Assembly (NCBI RefSeq): GCF_048544455.1
Contig: NC_133532.1
Span: 16,680,948-16,744,947 of the forward strand
Direction: 5' to 3'
Length of the DNA: 64,000 nucleotides
Origin: Silene latifolia
Taxonomy: Eukaryota > Streptophyta > Magnoliopsida > Caryophyllales > Caryophyllaceae
This document shows, piece after piece, positions 1 to 11,286 of this stretch. Made by a program: the position numbers and the translations under genes. The notes beneath the pieces were generated by a model that searched no databases, was not told the DNA's origin, and worked only from the letters and a program-made list of their open reading frames with translations. Position 1 is the first letter of the stretch, and every line of letters begins with the position of its first letter.

Positions 1-2110
1 CATGCCATCCACAGCAAAGCCGTGAAAGGCATGCAGGGGGCAGAGACTACATCCCTCACGCGACAGCCAGAAGCCAACAGTCCATCGAGCAAGCTTGGTC
101 AAACAACAAACTCAATGTTGAGAACCTGAAACGATAACAAAAAGAAAGAGCCACAACAGTTTAACTAAGAAGTGCTCACATACGCATGACATCGTACAAG
201 CAATCAGAAGCAAAGGCATATGATATCAACGTCAGAATCAGGACTCTCGCAGTAGAGGACCTATTGCTATGAAGGATATTTGAAAATACCAAAAATCACA
301 AGGCTGAAAGCGGCAGGTAATAGGGTGTACAGATTGATGGCCATGCAACGTCAAATCTGGTATAATCCCCGACAGTACTTTGTTTGACAAAATGCTAAAA
401 CCTTAGTGTACAGAGTACCTTTCAACAGTCCATGAAGCAAAAACCTTTTTACTAATATCTTTTTATCGAGCCCTTTTTTAGTTTCAAAATTTGTTTTTGT
501 GTTTTTTATTTATTCCTCTTTATTTAAAACAAAATATTTTCTAAAAACCCAAGTGGTACGCGCTGTGGCTTCCTGGATCCAGATGTTGCTCTAGAACACC
601 ATGAGATAGCACCAGGTATTTGTACTATTTGGTTATCTTTCACGCTTCTAGGGAGAAAGGCTTTGACACTGATGTTGGTTGCTTGTCAGATAAGGGACAC
701 TTTGAGGGTCCAGCCCCTGCCATGTGAGGCTGCGAAGACGTTTATCTTAAGTCAAGCCACATGGGGAGTATACGCCGAGGTAGCGCGCAGGGTACGGCAT
801 ACTAAGACCACCCATACCTTAACGTTAATCTCAGTAATTCCATAGCTATGACGTAGAGCAAAAGGTGCACGCACGAAATTTCAAACGTCTGGAACCACAA
901 GGAACGCAACATTCCTTGTTAGTCAGAAACAATCAATGAAGGTATGCTCTAGTCAGCTAATCCTAGTGATAAGATATTTTACGTCATGGGTAAAATATGT
1001 TATCAAATATCTGTCACCAGGGGCAGAGACTGTGTACCTGGAACTAGGTTAGCCTCCTGGCAAATCAAAAGTGGGAACTAAACTTCAGGCAAAGACAAAC
1101 GAAACCACAGAGACAAAGCATATAGTCATGGTTAACATTGCATTCACGACGTATGATAGTCTACAGCATATCTAACCATCATATAGTCTGCATCATACAT
1201 CAGAGAGTCCATGCATGCACATGCATCGCACTACTAACATTTTGCAGGTATCACCTACATAACAAGTGTATAACAAACTTGTGCCAAATGCTCTAGCCAC
1301 CAGATTCACCCTTGGTGACCAGATAACAGAATGATAAGGACAGGTGGGAAGTGCTTCCCAGGATTCAACCGTCTGGCCCCCAACACCAGCTTTCTGGTTT
1401 CCAGAGCCAGTCGACCAGTTCCCAGAGCCAGTCGTTTGGTCCCTAACGCCAGCCGTCTGGCTCCCAGCATCATCTTTCTGGTCCCCAGTGTCAGCCGTCC
1501 GTTTTCCAAATTCAGCCATCAGGCTCCTAGCATCAGCCGTCTGGTTCCCAGATTCAGCCATCAGGCTCCCAGCAACAGCCGTCTAATTCCCCCATCAGGA
1601 CCCCGACGCGATCAGGATCCTAGAGTCCACCAGTTGTTCTGAGCATCCTCCAGTAGAAATGCGCCTGGAGTTCGCTTGTTGAAAAGTCTGCTAACAGGAG
1701 CCCACAAGTTTAAATCAGTAAAAAAAATCAGCTTACATCTACCTCCCGATCAGCAGAACCAAGGTGAGCCAGAAATTAGTCTACAAGAACAGCAGAGTAC
1801 GATTCAGCAGAATCAAGCAGGTCAGGGTATCAGAATTCTGGGTACAGAGTAGGGATGCAGAATTATCTCAAGTATATCTAGCAGGAGTCAGATCCGGCAA
1901 GCAGCCAGCAGCTTGCTCCTGCAGAATTCCAGCAGACTTCTCCATCAAAGCTTCAGCAGTCTGTTCCAGCGAAGTTTCAGCGTTCTGTCATAGTAGGTTG
2001 GCTGCAGCTCCTTCCAGCAGAATAGCAACATAATCAGAAGGATAGCAACGGTTTACCGGTAGCAGAATAACGACAGTAGACAGAGCTTGAAGAATCAATT
2101 TCCCTCCTAT
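1..2110 (+). repeat. Element B 3' tail, copy 1 (non-coding)
   Basis: This stretch is closely similar to 18540-20650 with the same orientation and order, so it is one of two copies of the same sequence. In the second copy it is followed by a polypurine tract and an LTR, so it is the 3' internal region of an unassigned plus-strand LTR retrotransposon. The ORFs in it are short and look fortuitous. It ends abruptly near 2110, where the truncated Athila LTR begins. The shared ACAAA at the junction looks like breakpoint microhomology. The similarity starts at base 1, so the copy probably extends left of the window. Confidence 0.75.
1366..1598. repeat. About 30-bp minisatellite, copy 1
   Basis: A degenerate tandem repeat of roughly 30 bp alternates CAGCCGTCTGGTTCCCAG-like and CAGCCATCAGGCTCCCAG-like units. 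It keeps several frames open on both strands, which explains the overlapping ORFs here. The same array occurs in the second copy of element B at 19906-20133. Confidence 0.7.
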
Positions 2111-3014
2111 ACAAAAGTAAAGATGATTGCTTTGATTGAATAATATGAAGGAAACCCTCCAAAATCTCCCAATACAATCCTCAAAAACCAAGTGTAAACA
2201 ATTGATTCTCACTAATACTAACTAATTTCACTAAGTAATTAATAATTATTATGGAAAGATTAAAGCTTGATTAAGGAAAGATTATAATTATTATGGAAAG
2301 TTTTCAGATCTAGGGTTGTGTGTACAAAAGGTTAAGGGAGGGGGTATTTATAGTCTTGCCTAAGATTAAGAAGAAAAGAGGAGAAAAGCCCAAATCCGTC
2401 ATCTGCTGCGTTCTTCTAGGTGGACCGGCTGCTGGGTTCGCCTACCGGCGAGGCGGTCAAAATGAACTTCAAGTTTGGAATTTAGCGGCAAGTGTGTTCT
2501 GTAGGTGGACCATTGTAAGCCTGCCGTGAGAACACTGTCTTCAAAGTCTTCAAATCCCTTAGAATGTTGCGTTCTTCCGGTGGACCGGCTACCGGTGCTC
2601 CTACCGGTAGCGAGGCCAAACTTCTTTTTCTCCTTCAATTCCAATTAATTCTAGCTGCTGTGTTCTATTGGTGGACCGGCTGCCGGCCTGCCGGCAGAAC
2701 ATAACATTCACATTGATTTCTTCCTTCTTTTTGGCAAATTGGGGGATGTGTTCTGCCGGTGGCCAGACCGGCTGTCGGTCCGCCGGCAGAACACGGCATC
2801 AATTAATTTTCATCTCTTCTTCATGTAAAGGCATTGGAATACCTTCCTTGCCCCAATTCCTCGATACTCGACTCGATTCCTACAAGAGGATACACCAAAT
2901 CACAGCTACGGGGATTGCGCACAAAATACAAGGAAAGGCATATAAAACCAACTCGATATGAGTCGGAATGCGTAAAACAAAAGGGGAAATTAGGTGCAAA
3001 TAAATCATATATCA
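2111..3014 (-). mobile_element. Athila 3' LTR, truncated
   Basis: This matches 16594-17496 of the 5' LTR, and both end in ATATCA on the plus strand (TGATAT on the minus). The first 725 bp or so of the plus-strand LTR sequence is missing, so the U5 side has been lost at the junction with element B. A minus-strand TATA box (CTATAAATAC, 2344-2353) and five degenerate GC-rich palindromes (about 2405-2796) are retained. Confidence 0.85.
2405..2796. repeat. Palindrome cluster in Athila 3' LTR
   Basis: Five imperfect GC-rich palindromes of about 45 bp start near 2408, 2496, 2569, 2661 and 2748. The idealised arms are GTGTTCTGCCGG and CCGGCAGAACAC with an inner CCGGC/GCCGG stem. The second copy is badly eroded. 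The cluster lies just upstream (minus strand) of the TATA box. The same five are present in the 5' LTR. Confidence 0.8.
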
Positions 3015-3030
3015 AACCTCCTCACACTTA
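3015..3030 (-). other. Polypurine tract of Athila element
   Basis: On the minus strand the purine-rich AAGTGTGAGGAGGTT directly precedes the LTR start TGATAT. This is where plus-strand DNA synthesis is primed in LTR elements. The adjacent palindrome TTACTCGGGGACGAGTAA (about 3034-3052) is repeated near 5306-5324. Confidence 0.8.
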
Positions 3031-6000
3031 AACCTTACTCGTCCCCGAGTAAGTACAAAATCAATGTACAAGTCACTACTATGATAGATATGGAGAGTGG
3101 GTGCACAATATAAGCATCACTCAACTAAGCTACTATCTAAGCCGATCGAGTATTAGCGCACTCAACGCCCCTTCAATTCGCAATTTGACACTCATGAGGG
3201 TAAAGTGCCCTATTGCAAGGCAAGTTGGGTCTTGCTACAAAATTGTGATGCATCTATCATGAAAGCACGTAACCAAGCAATAGAATGCATCTAACAAAAT
3301 GGTCCACTTTCCTCATCTAAGTGGCCGAATTTTCAAGCAACAAAACATGGTCTTGGTCGGGAGTACCGTCTCAGAAGTTCCAATGGAGGTGCCAACCCCC
3401 TAAGTATGACTCAAGCAACCCTCATGTGACCAATGCTCAAGAAACACATTCAAGAGCGGGAAAAAGGGAAGTAGGCAAGTCCGCCGAGAATTACCGAACC
3501 AACTCGAGATTCAACCAAAGGGCCCATGGCTAAGGGGACCTAGGCAACGACATCCTCGCGGTTTTCACTCGTCACTCAATGAAAGAACAAGGTGATTTTT
3601 GTGACACGTAGTAACCAAAATCACTCTCCTAACTCGACTAGCGAAAACGTGCCCGCAATCTAATGTGTAAGATCGTCCTATATCCAACAAAATGCAAACA
3701 AAAAGTAAAGTGCACACGAAATGAAGCAAGGGTATTAACAGGGCTAGGGAGTAGGTCAAAACGGGATTGGTGCAAGCACCATTTGGATATGTGGAGTTCA
3801 AATCAAGAATAGTCGACACATCACATCCCATTTCTTATTGCAACATATGAGACACGTCTATGCCCTAACATAGCATGGATCACCAAAACTATGCAAAAAT
3901 TGCATAAACCCAACTCAAATTGGAAAAACTCAAAAGTACTCCTCTTATTTCAATAAATGGTAACGTCTACACCGTAACAAAAACTAGGTTTCCCAAGTCA
4001 TGCAATAAATGTGTAAACCCGACTCATTTTGGAAAAACATCAATTTGCCCTTTTATTTAGCAACGACTTTTTCTACCCCGTTTAATGATGAGGAGGGGTG
4101 GAACTTGCCTTTTTCTTTTCTTGACAACAAATATATATACAACACAAGTAACTCATTTTTTTTTTGATTTTCATGACTTTTTCACTTTTCTATTTTGTTT
4201 TTCATTTCTTTTTCAAAACCTCTTATTTATATACAATGCCGAATATAAACCGAATTCCGATCCAAATGGATGTGTGCACTATCCACTATTACGACCCAAA
4301 TCACCTCCTATAACATAACTACAAAACCGACCAATTCTTGATTAAGGAAGGGTGGTTGTCGAATGTAGCTATTTTGGTGGGTTTGCCAGATGGAAAGGCT
4401 AAAGCTCAAAGAGGGTGAAACAAAAAGGGGCATAATTGAAGGGACAAAACAAGGCTATTTGGCTATGTGAGGTCATACAAACTGATTTTCCTTCATATCA
4501 TGTGCACAAAATGTAATGCAATTTCACGGTCAAAGGACAAAATGACACACTTATGTGTCTTGATGTGACACGCCTCACGAGGAGCCTACTCTCAAACCTA
4601 GATGAGGGTGGGGTATGGATGTACCCACCCTAGGAGGCTCTACCCTTACCTTTGAGTGGCTAAGTCGAGCCTTAGGTCTAGTCTACGGCCCTAGGTCTCA
4701 TAAGGTTGGTCCAAACTCATTGGTCAAGCCCGCCTCCCTCGGCTAACTAAGAGGTCACGGGTGCGAGTCACGGGAAGGGGAAAGGCACAATTGGACGCAT
4801 AACTCATCATGGGGGTACTTGGTTCCCTTCCTAGACCATATTCATGCAAAACATTTATATACAAACGGATGTGAGACTTCAAATTGAAAAACATGTATAT
4901 ACAAGAACATATGCATGCGAGAATTGAAAATGAACACAAGGTAAACATGCAACAACTTTGACTAATCCTAGCAACACATCAACACCAACAATCCACAAGT
5001 TCCCCAAGGGAACATCCAAGGCACAAAATCTCATTCTCCTTCAAATATTCAAGAGATAAAAAGAAAGAATGGTAAAGGAGTAAGAGATTAGAACGAGTTT
5101 ACCAAGCGACTTCTAGCTCCTTTTTGCCTCGAATGGTCGATGTCTATGCCAAAGGTTAGCCAACAAACAACATATATATACAATGCAATGTTTTTGTAAT
5201 TTTTCAATTTTTAGGCATTTTTTTTAATTTTTATCAAATTTAAAGGTATATACAAATATAAATAAATATTCACAAAGTGGATATTTCCCTCCCCACACTT
5301 GAACATTACTCGTCCCCGAGTAAGTCTCCAATGGAATAAGTCTAGGGAGAGAATAGGGAAAAGAAAGGAACATATTTTTGAAATTTTTCAATTTTTGAAA
5401 ATAAAAATAACATATTTTTGGAATTTTTGTTTTTGAAAATTAAGATGACATATTTTTGTGTTTTTTGAATATATGAATTTCCTCCCCACACTTATTTATT
5501 TACATGAGTTTTAAATGGAAATAAATCTGTAGAGGAAATTAAAAAAATGAAAATGCATGTTTTTTTTTAGGCCCTCCCCACATTTATTTATTTACATGGG
5601 AGGGCATGATGGAGAAATAAAAGAACTTGTTTTTGGATTTTTGAATATTTGAAAAGAAATAACATGTTTTTGTATTTTTTTAAATAGGTGGAATTTCCTC
5701 CCCACAATTATTTATTTACATATTTCCAATGGAAATAAATGTGTGGAGGAAATTCGAAAATGAAATACATGTTTTTGGTGAGTTTTGATTTTTCGAATTT
5801 TTAGTTGTTTTCAAATAAGCATGCAATGCATGATCTAATCTATATGCAATATTGAAATACGATGCAAGCTATACTATATGGATGCAATAACTAAATATGA
5901 CAATATTTTACAAAATTGAAATCTAATGCAATATAGATGAATGCAACTATATGCCTACTAACTAAATGCATGCTAAAAATTAAACATGAATGAGAGATTT

Positions 6001-6079
6001 TGGAATTAAGGGAGAGATCATACTTGTCATTTTGGATTGAAAAGGGAGGGGATTGGGCCACCAACTCGGCCTCTCGGGA
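3031..6079 (-). other. Athila 3' non-coding region with repeated PPT-like motifs
   Basis: This stretch of about 3 kb lies between the env-like ORF and the 3' LTR. It holds no credible coding sequence: the ORFs present are short and lie in low-complexity AT-rich sequence. Purine tracts resembling the PPT (minus strand AAGTGTGGGGAGG) recur at about 5288-5300, 5481-5493, 5572-5585 and 5697-5709. The first is preceded by the same TTACTCG...CGAGTAA palindrome as the real PPT. The plus-strand Athila remnant at 43359-46161 is organised in the same way. Confidence 0.7.
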
Positions 6080-7816
6080 CTAGGAGTCCATATCATCATC
6101 ATCATCATAATTCTCTCCGGTGCTAAACTCGGAGCCTTGAATCAAGTCATCGGGGTTGAAGGTGAGGTCACCTCCACTACTGCTGGTACCCATGAGACCT
6201 CCCGTGAAGTCTCCACTCATCATCATCGCACCGCCATCACCTCCCGTGGAAACATCTCCCATAAAGGCCCCACCGGACCCCGAAGCACCTACATCACTAG
6301 CAAAGTAGGGTCGGACACCCCCCACCCAATGGGCGTCATGTACCTCCGGTTGATACTCGGGCCTAGGGGGAAAAATGGGGACGGAAAAGTAGTCCGGTTG
6401 GAGGTTAAGACCTCCGCGAACCAACCTGCCGTCCTTAGGGTAGTCCCAATTGGGCCATGTGAAGTAGGAAGGGTGTGGGGCATCATAGGGGACGTAGTTC
6501 CGTCTACAAAAGTCGTCGTAGATCGGGTGGGAACCAGTGGATTGATCATAGTAAATGCGGTCCAATTTTCGCCCCAATACATCCCTCTTACTAGCGGCCT
6601 TTGCCGTGGCAATGTCCATCCTCTCCATCTACTCGGTAAGAGAAGGTGGTAAGGGAGGATAGGAAGGTTGGCTCAAGGAGGACCCCTCACCGGGTTGGAA
6701 TTGCCATGGTGGGGGTTGGTGAGTTTGTGGCATTTGGTATTGGAGGGAGGAAGGAGTGTCCACTCTACGGTCTCGCGAATACACACGAGGAGGGTTGGGG
6801 GGAGGTTGGTCGGTGGATACCTCCGCTTCAATCGGGAGGAGGTAGTCTTCCTTATCTTTCTCAATTTTAATGGCGGTGACATTGGGAAGCCGGATAGAAT
6901 TCTTGTAGTTGATTTGCCAATACTCGAGATCGTCAACGGGGTTCACTTTAAGCCACTCAAGTTTGGTGGCCAAGTAATGCTTGGTTAAATAAGTGTCCCC
7001 GGGTATCCAATTCATGGTAGAAAGGTCTACCGGACGGTCCAAATTCCGAGCAATTCGGGTGATGATGCCACCCACATGTATTGAGACTTTTTGCCCCGGA
7101 GCATTGGAAATCTTTGACAAATGAATGACAAGGTGGTGAGCCACATTAATTTTGAAGGCGGTGGGTTTTGTAAACAAGGAGGACCCCAAAATTTCAAGTT
7201 CATTGGTCCAAAATACCTACGGCTCATCCACCGCAAGAACAGTGCATCCCATAAATCGATGCCACACCCGAATGACGGGATTGTGGCAACTAATTGCGGC
7301 CCTTTTCACTCCAACTTTATCCTCTAGGCCGGAAATTGCCTTCCACACTCGGGAATAATGAAAATCAGCGGGTGGGTTATGTGATGCGGCAATATCTAAC
7401 CCAAACATATGAGCCAACCGACCCAATGAAATAGTGTGGTCCCGGTTCATAAGACGGAAACTAAGGGTAGCCACCATATTTGATTGTCGGTGCTTGGTAA
7501 TCCGCAAACTACTCAAAAATTCCCAAGTGATTCGGGGGTAAGTATATTCATGCATTGAGTACATTCCCCTCATTCCTACCCCGGCAAAAAGAGCTTCCGT
7601 CTCCCTACCTAACCCGAGGGCCGATAAGGACGGATGATGTAAAAACTTAGTGGGGGTTAGGGGACGGTTTTTGAATAGAATAAACTTACTCTTTTGAGTT
7701 TGTGTGGCAAACTCTACCGAAGGAAAATCCGGGTCGGGGTTTGTATCGCTCGCGGCACGCTCAATCAACTCGGCTTGTGCCCTTGCAACATCGGCTCTTG
7801 TTCTTCTTCCCACCAT
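6080..7816 (-). pseudogene. Athila post-pol 'env-like' (ATHILA ORF-1 type) ORF
   Basis: A single minus-strand frame of about 578 codons runs from an ATG at 7816 to a stop at 6080. It is broken by only two amber codons, at 7217-7219 and 6629-6631. The N-terminal third resembles the ATHILA ORF-1 / putative plant transposon protein family. The middle is Pro-rich, and the C-terminus is Gly/Ser-rich and ends in a run of Asp. I see no clear signal peptide or transmembrane segment, so 'envelope' is a positional name only. The function of the family is unknown. Both stops fit a CAG to TAG change, meaning the ORF is otherwise well kept. Three ORFs (7217-7816, 6629-7189, 6080-6628) are really one gene. 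Confidence 0.8.
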
Positions 7817-7980
7817 TGTGAAGATTAGAGGTGATTGGTGAAGGTTGATTGAAGAAAGGTTGAGATTTAGGGGAGTTAGAGGGAAAAAGGAGGAAAAATT
7901 ATGGAGGAATTAGGCAAAGAAGGGTCGAAGAAATGAAAAAGAATTGGGGTCTTTTTGTTTTAATCGTGGTCTGTGTGATG
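7817..7980 (-). other. Pyrimidine-rich leader upstream of the env-like ORF
   Basis: On the minus strand the 160 bp before the ATG at 7816 are strongly C/T-rich, like a plant 5' leader or a splice-acceptor tract. No TATA box is visible here. It sits between the env-like start and the block of six palindromes, so it may be where an env mRNA is spliced or started. That role is inferred. Confidence 0.35.
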
Positions 7981-8433
7981 TGTTCTGCCGGTATGCGAAC
8001 CGGCAGCCGGTCTGCCGGCTGAGCACACCCCCAATTTTCCTAATTTCTCGAATTTTTCTTCAAAAAATTTTGTTCTCGCTACCGGTGGACGAACCGGCTG
8101 CCGGTCCACCAGTAGAACACTCCCCTCAATCCCAATTTTTCTTTGACAGGTGTGTCCTGCCGGTGAGCCGGCTGTCGGCCTATCGGCAGAACACTACTCC
8201 ACTCATAAAATCAACTTCCTCAGGTGTGTCCAGCCGGTGGGCCGGTTGCCGGCCTGCCGGCAGAACACACTCCCTATCAGCAATTCTTCATGATTTCGGC
8301 TAGCTCATGTGTGCCCTGCCGGTGAGCCGGCTGCCAGCCTACCGGCAGAACACAACACTCCTTCAATTTTCTTCAAAATAATTTGGTCTTGGTGCCGGCA
8401 GGGGGTACTGGCTGCCGGCCTACCGGCAGAACA
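7981..8433. repeat. Block of six GC-rich palindromes between pol and env-like ORF
   Basis: Six imperfect palindromes lie at about 7981-8028, 8071-8120, 8152-8194, 8224-8269, 8309-8353 and 8391-8433, spaced 72 to 90 bp apart. They belong to the same family as those in the LTRs, with TGTTCTGCCGG/CCGGCAGAACA arms and a central CCGGCTGCCGG. The sequence between them is AT-rich and does not repeat obviously. They lie after pol and before the env-like ORF in the element's reading direction. Confidence 0.85.
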
Positions 8434-8671
8434 CTACATTCACCTTTTTTTCACTTGCTTTCCTTCAACTTGCTCAATTTTCTTTAACTCGGAATTCGAG
8501 AATTTTCGTTGACCTTGGGATTCTTGTTTTTCATAACTACGCCGACGCATCATGTCGGGATTTCGGGTCAAACGAAAATAATGCTTGTTTTCTTCAAATG
8601 TGACCTCCGTCACCAATCCAAAGTTGACAAAGTACGGTTCCAAATCTCTCATTATCTACCTAAAATGCATG

Positions 8672-9271
8672 CTATATACAAATGGTGGTTCTTGTGGAAC
8701 TCCACCAAACCAACACTTTCTCAATTTTGAAATCAATCATCCCCCAAGGATGGGGGGAGGGGGGGGGGGGGTCTTCCAAATCAACTTCATTTCGGGTCTC
8801 AATAGGTAGACCTTCATAGAAGTACTTAACTCGATGACCATTCACCTTGAAACACTCTCCCTTGTCATTCTTCAACTCAAAGGAACCGTAAGGGAACACG
8901 GCGACTACCTCAAAGGGTCCCGACCACCGAGACCTCAACTTCCCGGGAAATAGTTGAAAACGGGAGTTGAAGAGTAGTACCTTGTCACCCACAATGATTT
9001 CCTTTCTTGTAATTTTCGAGTCATGCCATTTCTTGGTCCTTTCCTTGTAAAGTCTTTCACTCTCATAAGCATCCATCCTCAACTCATCAAGTTCATTGAG
9101 TTGAAGAAACCTCTTGTTTCCCGCGACATCTAAGTCATAGTTGAGCTCTTTGAGGGCCCATCTTGCTTTGTGTTCCAACTGGAGAGGTAGGTGACAAGAC
9201 TTACCATAGACCAACCGGTAAGGAGTAGTGCCAATTGGGGTCTTGTATGCGGTTCTTAGAGCCCACAACAC
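8672..9271 (-). pseudogene. Integrase C-terminal part (Athila pol)
   Basis: This minus-strand frame continues integrase after a frameshift near 9283. It begins with the [13 protein letters not shown] motif that follows the catalytic core in Athila integrases, then a basic C-terminal DNA-binding region ([21 protein letters not shown]). The last 30 residues or so run past a poly-G stretch near 8758-8770 and may not be native. It belongs to the same polyprotein as the two upstream segments. Confidence 0.8.
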
Positions 9272-9660
9272 ATCATTGAGCTAGCACTCCAATCCTTCCT
9301 AGACTTGTTCACAACCCGCTCCAATATAGCCTTGATTTGTCTATTGGAAATTTCCACTTGCCCATTGGTTTGGGGGTGGTAAGCAAGAGCTACCTTATGC
9401 CGGACACCGTACTTCTTGAGGAGCGCATAAATGGTTCGGTTGATGAAATGTGAACCACCATCACTTATAACGGCCCGGGGTACTCCAAAACGGGGGAAAA
9501 TATAGTCTTTGAAAAGCTTGGAAACAACCTTTGAGTCATTGGTAGGAGCGGCTATTGCTTCGATCCACTTGGACACATAGTCCACCGCAACTAATATATA
9601 TTGGTTGCCAAATGAAGATGGGAATGGTCGCATAAAATCCACACCCCATACATCGAAAAG
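9256..9660 (-). pseudogene. Integrase catalytic core (Athila pol)
   Basis: This segment follows an amber codon at 9661-9663 in the same frame as RT/RNase H. It carries the rve core: VDYVSKW (first Asp nearby), SDGGSHF (second Asp) and a Glu in VEISNRQIK, together making the DDE triad. The protein would insert element cDNA into the host genome. The frame is lost near 9283 by a small indel, after which integrase continues in the next frame at 9271. Confidence 0.85.
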
Positions 9661-11286
9661 CTACACTTCCAAAATTTTGTTCAATGGCATTTCATCTCTC
9701 CTTCCAATGTTACCTCTTCTTTGACAAGAATCACAAGAGTGTACCATGGCATATGCATCTTTGAATAAGGAGGGCCAATAGAAGCCACAATGAAGGACCC
9801 GAGCTTGGGTCCTAGATGTGGACAAGTGCCCCCCATAAGTGGTAGCATGGCAAGCTTGGAGGATTGCACGGCCTTCTTCTTGAGAGACACATCTCCGGTA
9901 AATCCCATCATTGCATCTTCTATAGAGGTAAGGGTCCTCCCAAACATATCTCTTTGATTCATATCTCAACTTCTTCTTAGCTTGGCTATCAAATTCTTCG
10001 GGGATAAAGCTAGAACTCAAGAAATTGGCTATATCCGCATACCAAGGGGTGGAATGGGTAATAGCAAGGATAGAATTGTCGGGCAACCATTCATCAATAG
10101 GGACCCCATCATCTTTATCCTCTCGGGACTCTTTAGTTAACCTCGATATATGATCCGCAACAAGGTTTTCGGATCCCGGCTTGTCCTTAATCTCTAGATC
10201 GAATTCTTGAAGGAGTAGTACCCATCTCAAAAGTCGGGGTTTAGCATCCTTCTTCACCATCAATTGTCCCAAGGTGGTGTGGTCGGAGTAAACCACCACC
10301 TTAGATCCAACAAGGTATTGTCTAAACTTTTCCATGGCATGAACAATTGCTAGCATTTCCTTCTCGGTTGTAGAATACCCGCATTGTGTTTGGTCAAGGG
10401 TCTTACTTGTATAATATATCACATGATGCTTCCTATCCACCATTTGCCCAAGTACCGCACCAACCGCGAAGTCCGAAGCATCACACATTATCTCAAAAGG
10501 AAGGCTCCAATCCGAGGCCCGGATTATTGGAGCCGTCACCAATGCTCTCTTCAACCTATAAAAAGCCTCAAGACAAGATTCATCAAACACAAAGGGGGCA
10601 TCTTTGAGGAGTAATGAGGTCAATGGTTTTGCTATCTTTGAAAAATCATTGATGAAACGCCTATAAAATCCGGCGTGGCCTAGAAAACTTCTCACTCCCT
10701 TTACATTGGAAGGAGGTGACAAGTTCTCTATAACGGCAACCTTAGCACCATCAACCTCAATACCCCTACTAGAGACAATGTGACCGAGTACAACCTCTTC
10801 CTCTACCATAAAATGGCATTTTTCCCAATTAAGGACTAGGTTGTGCTCCTCACATCTCTTCAACACATTAGTCAAGTTTTCAAGACCATGATCAAATGAG
10901 TCTCCATGGACACTAAAGTCGTCCATGAAAACTTCCATGCTTTTCTCAAGAAAGTCCGAAAAGATTGCCATCATGCACCTTTGAAAGGTGTCGGGCGCAT
11001 TGCAAAGCCCGAATGGCATCCTACGATATGCATAGACTACTATTGGACAAGTGAAGGTTGTCTTCTCTTGGTCATCCGGGTGGATGGGAACTTGGAAGAA
11101 CCCGGAATAACCGTCTAAGAAGCAATAGTATGCATGGCCCGCGAGCCTTTCTAGCATTTGGTCAATGAAGGGGATCGGGAAATGGTCTTTTAGGGTGGCG
11201 GCATTTAGCTTCCGATAGTCAATACACATGCGCCACCCGGTCACGGGTCTAGTTGGTAGGGTGGTGCCATCCTCTTGTTCAACCAT
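9661..11286 (-). pseudogene. Reverse transcriptase, RNase H and integrase zinc domain (Athila pol)
   Basis: This open stretch of 541 codons holds RT with [18 protein letters not shown] near residue 56, and the FMDD catalytic box at residues 120-123. RNase H follows, with acidic residues in CDAS (about 269), TEKE (about 310) and YSDH (about 335). The integrase HHCC zinc domain comes last (H480, H487, C518, C521). It ends at an amber codon. The 5' side joins the protease ORF through a frameshift in a G run near 11291-11296. All visible catalytic residues are intact, so the lesions are recent relative to the family. Confidence 0.9.

Noticed and set aside
4715-4800. tRNA-like or SINE-like stretch (GGTCACGGGTGCGAGTCAC)
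   Set aside because: It looks a little like a Pol III box B, but no cloverleaf, box A at the right distance or 3' tail could be drawn, and it lies inside the Athila 3' region.
6053-6652. 199-codon plus-strand ORF
   Set aside because: It lies antisense to the env-like ORF and has no recognisable domain; the minus-strand frame explains it.
7981-8433. CRISPR-like array
   Set aside because: Repeats are regularly spaced but are long palindromes in a plant retrotransposon with no cas genes.
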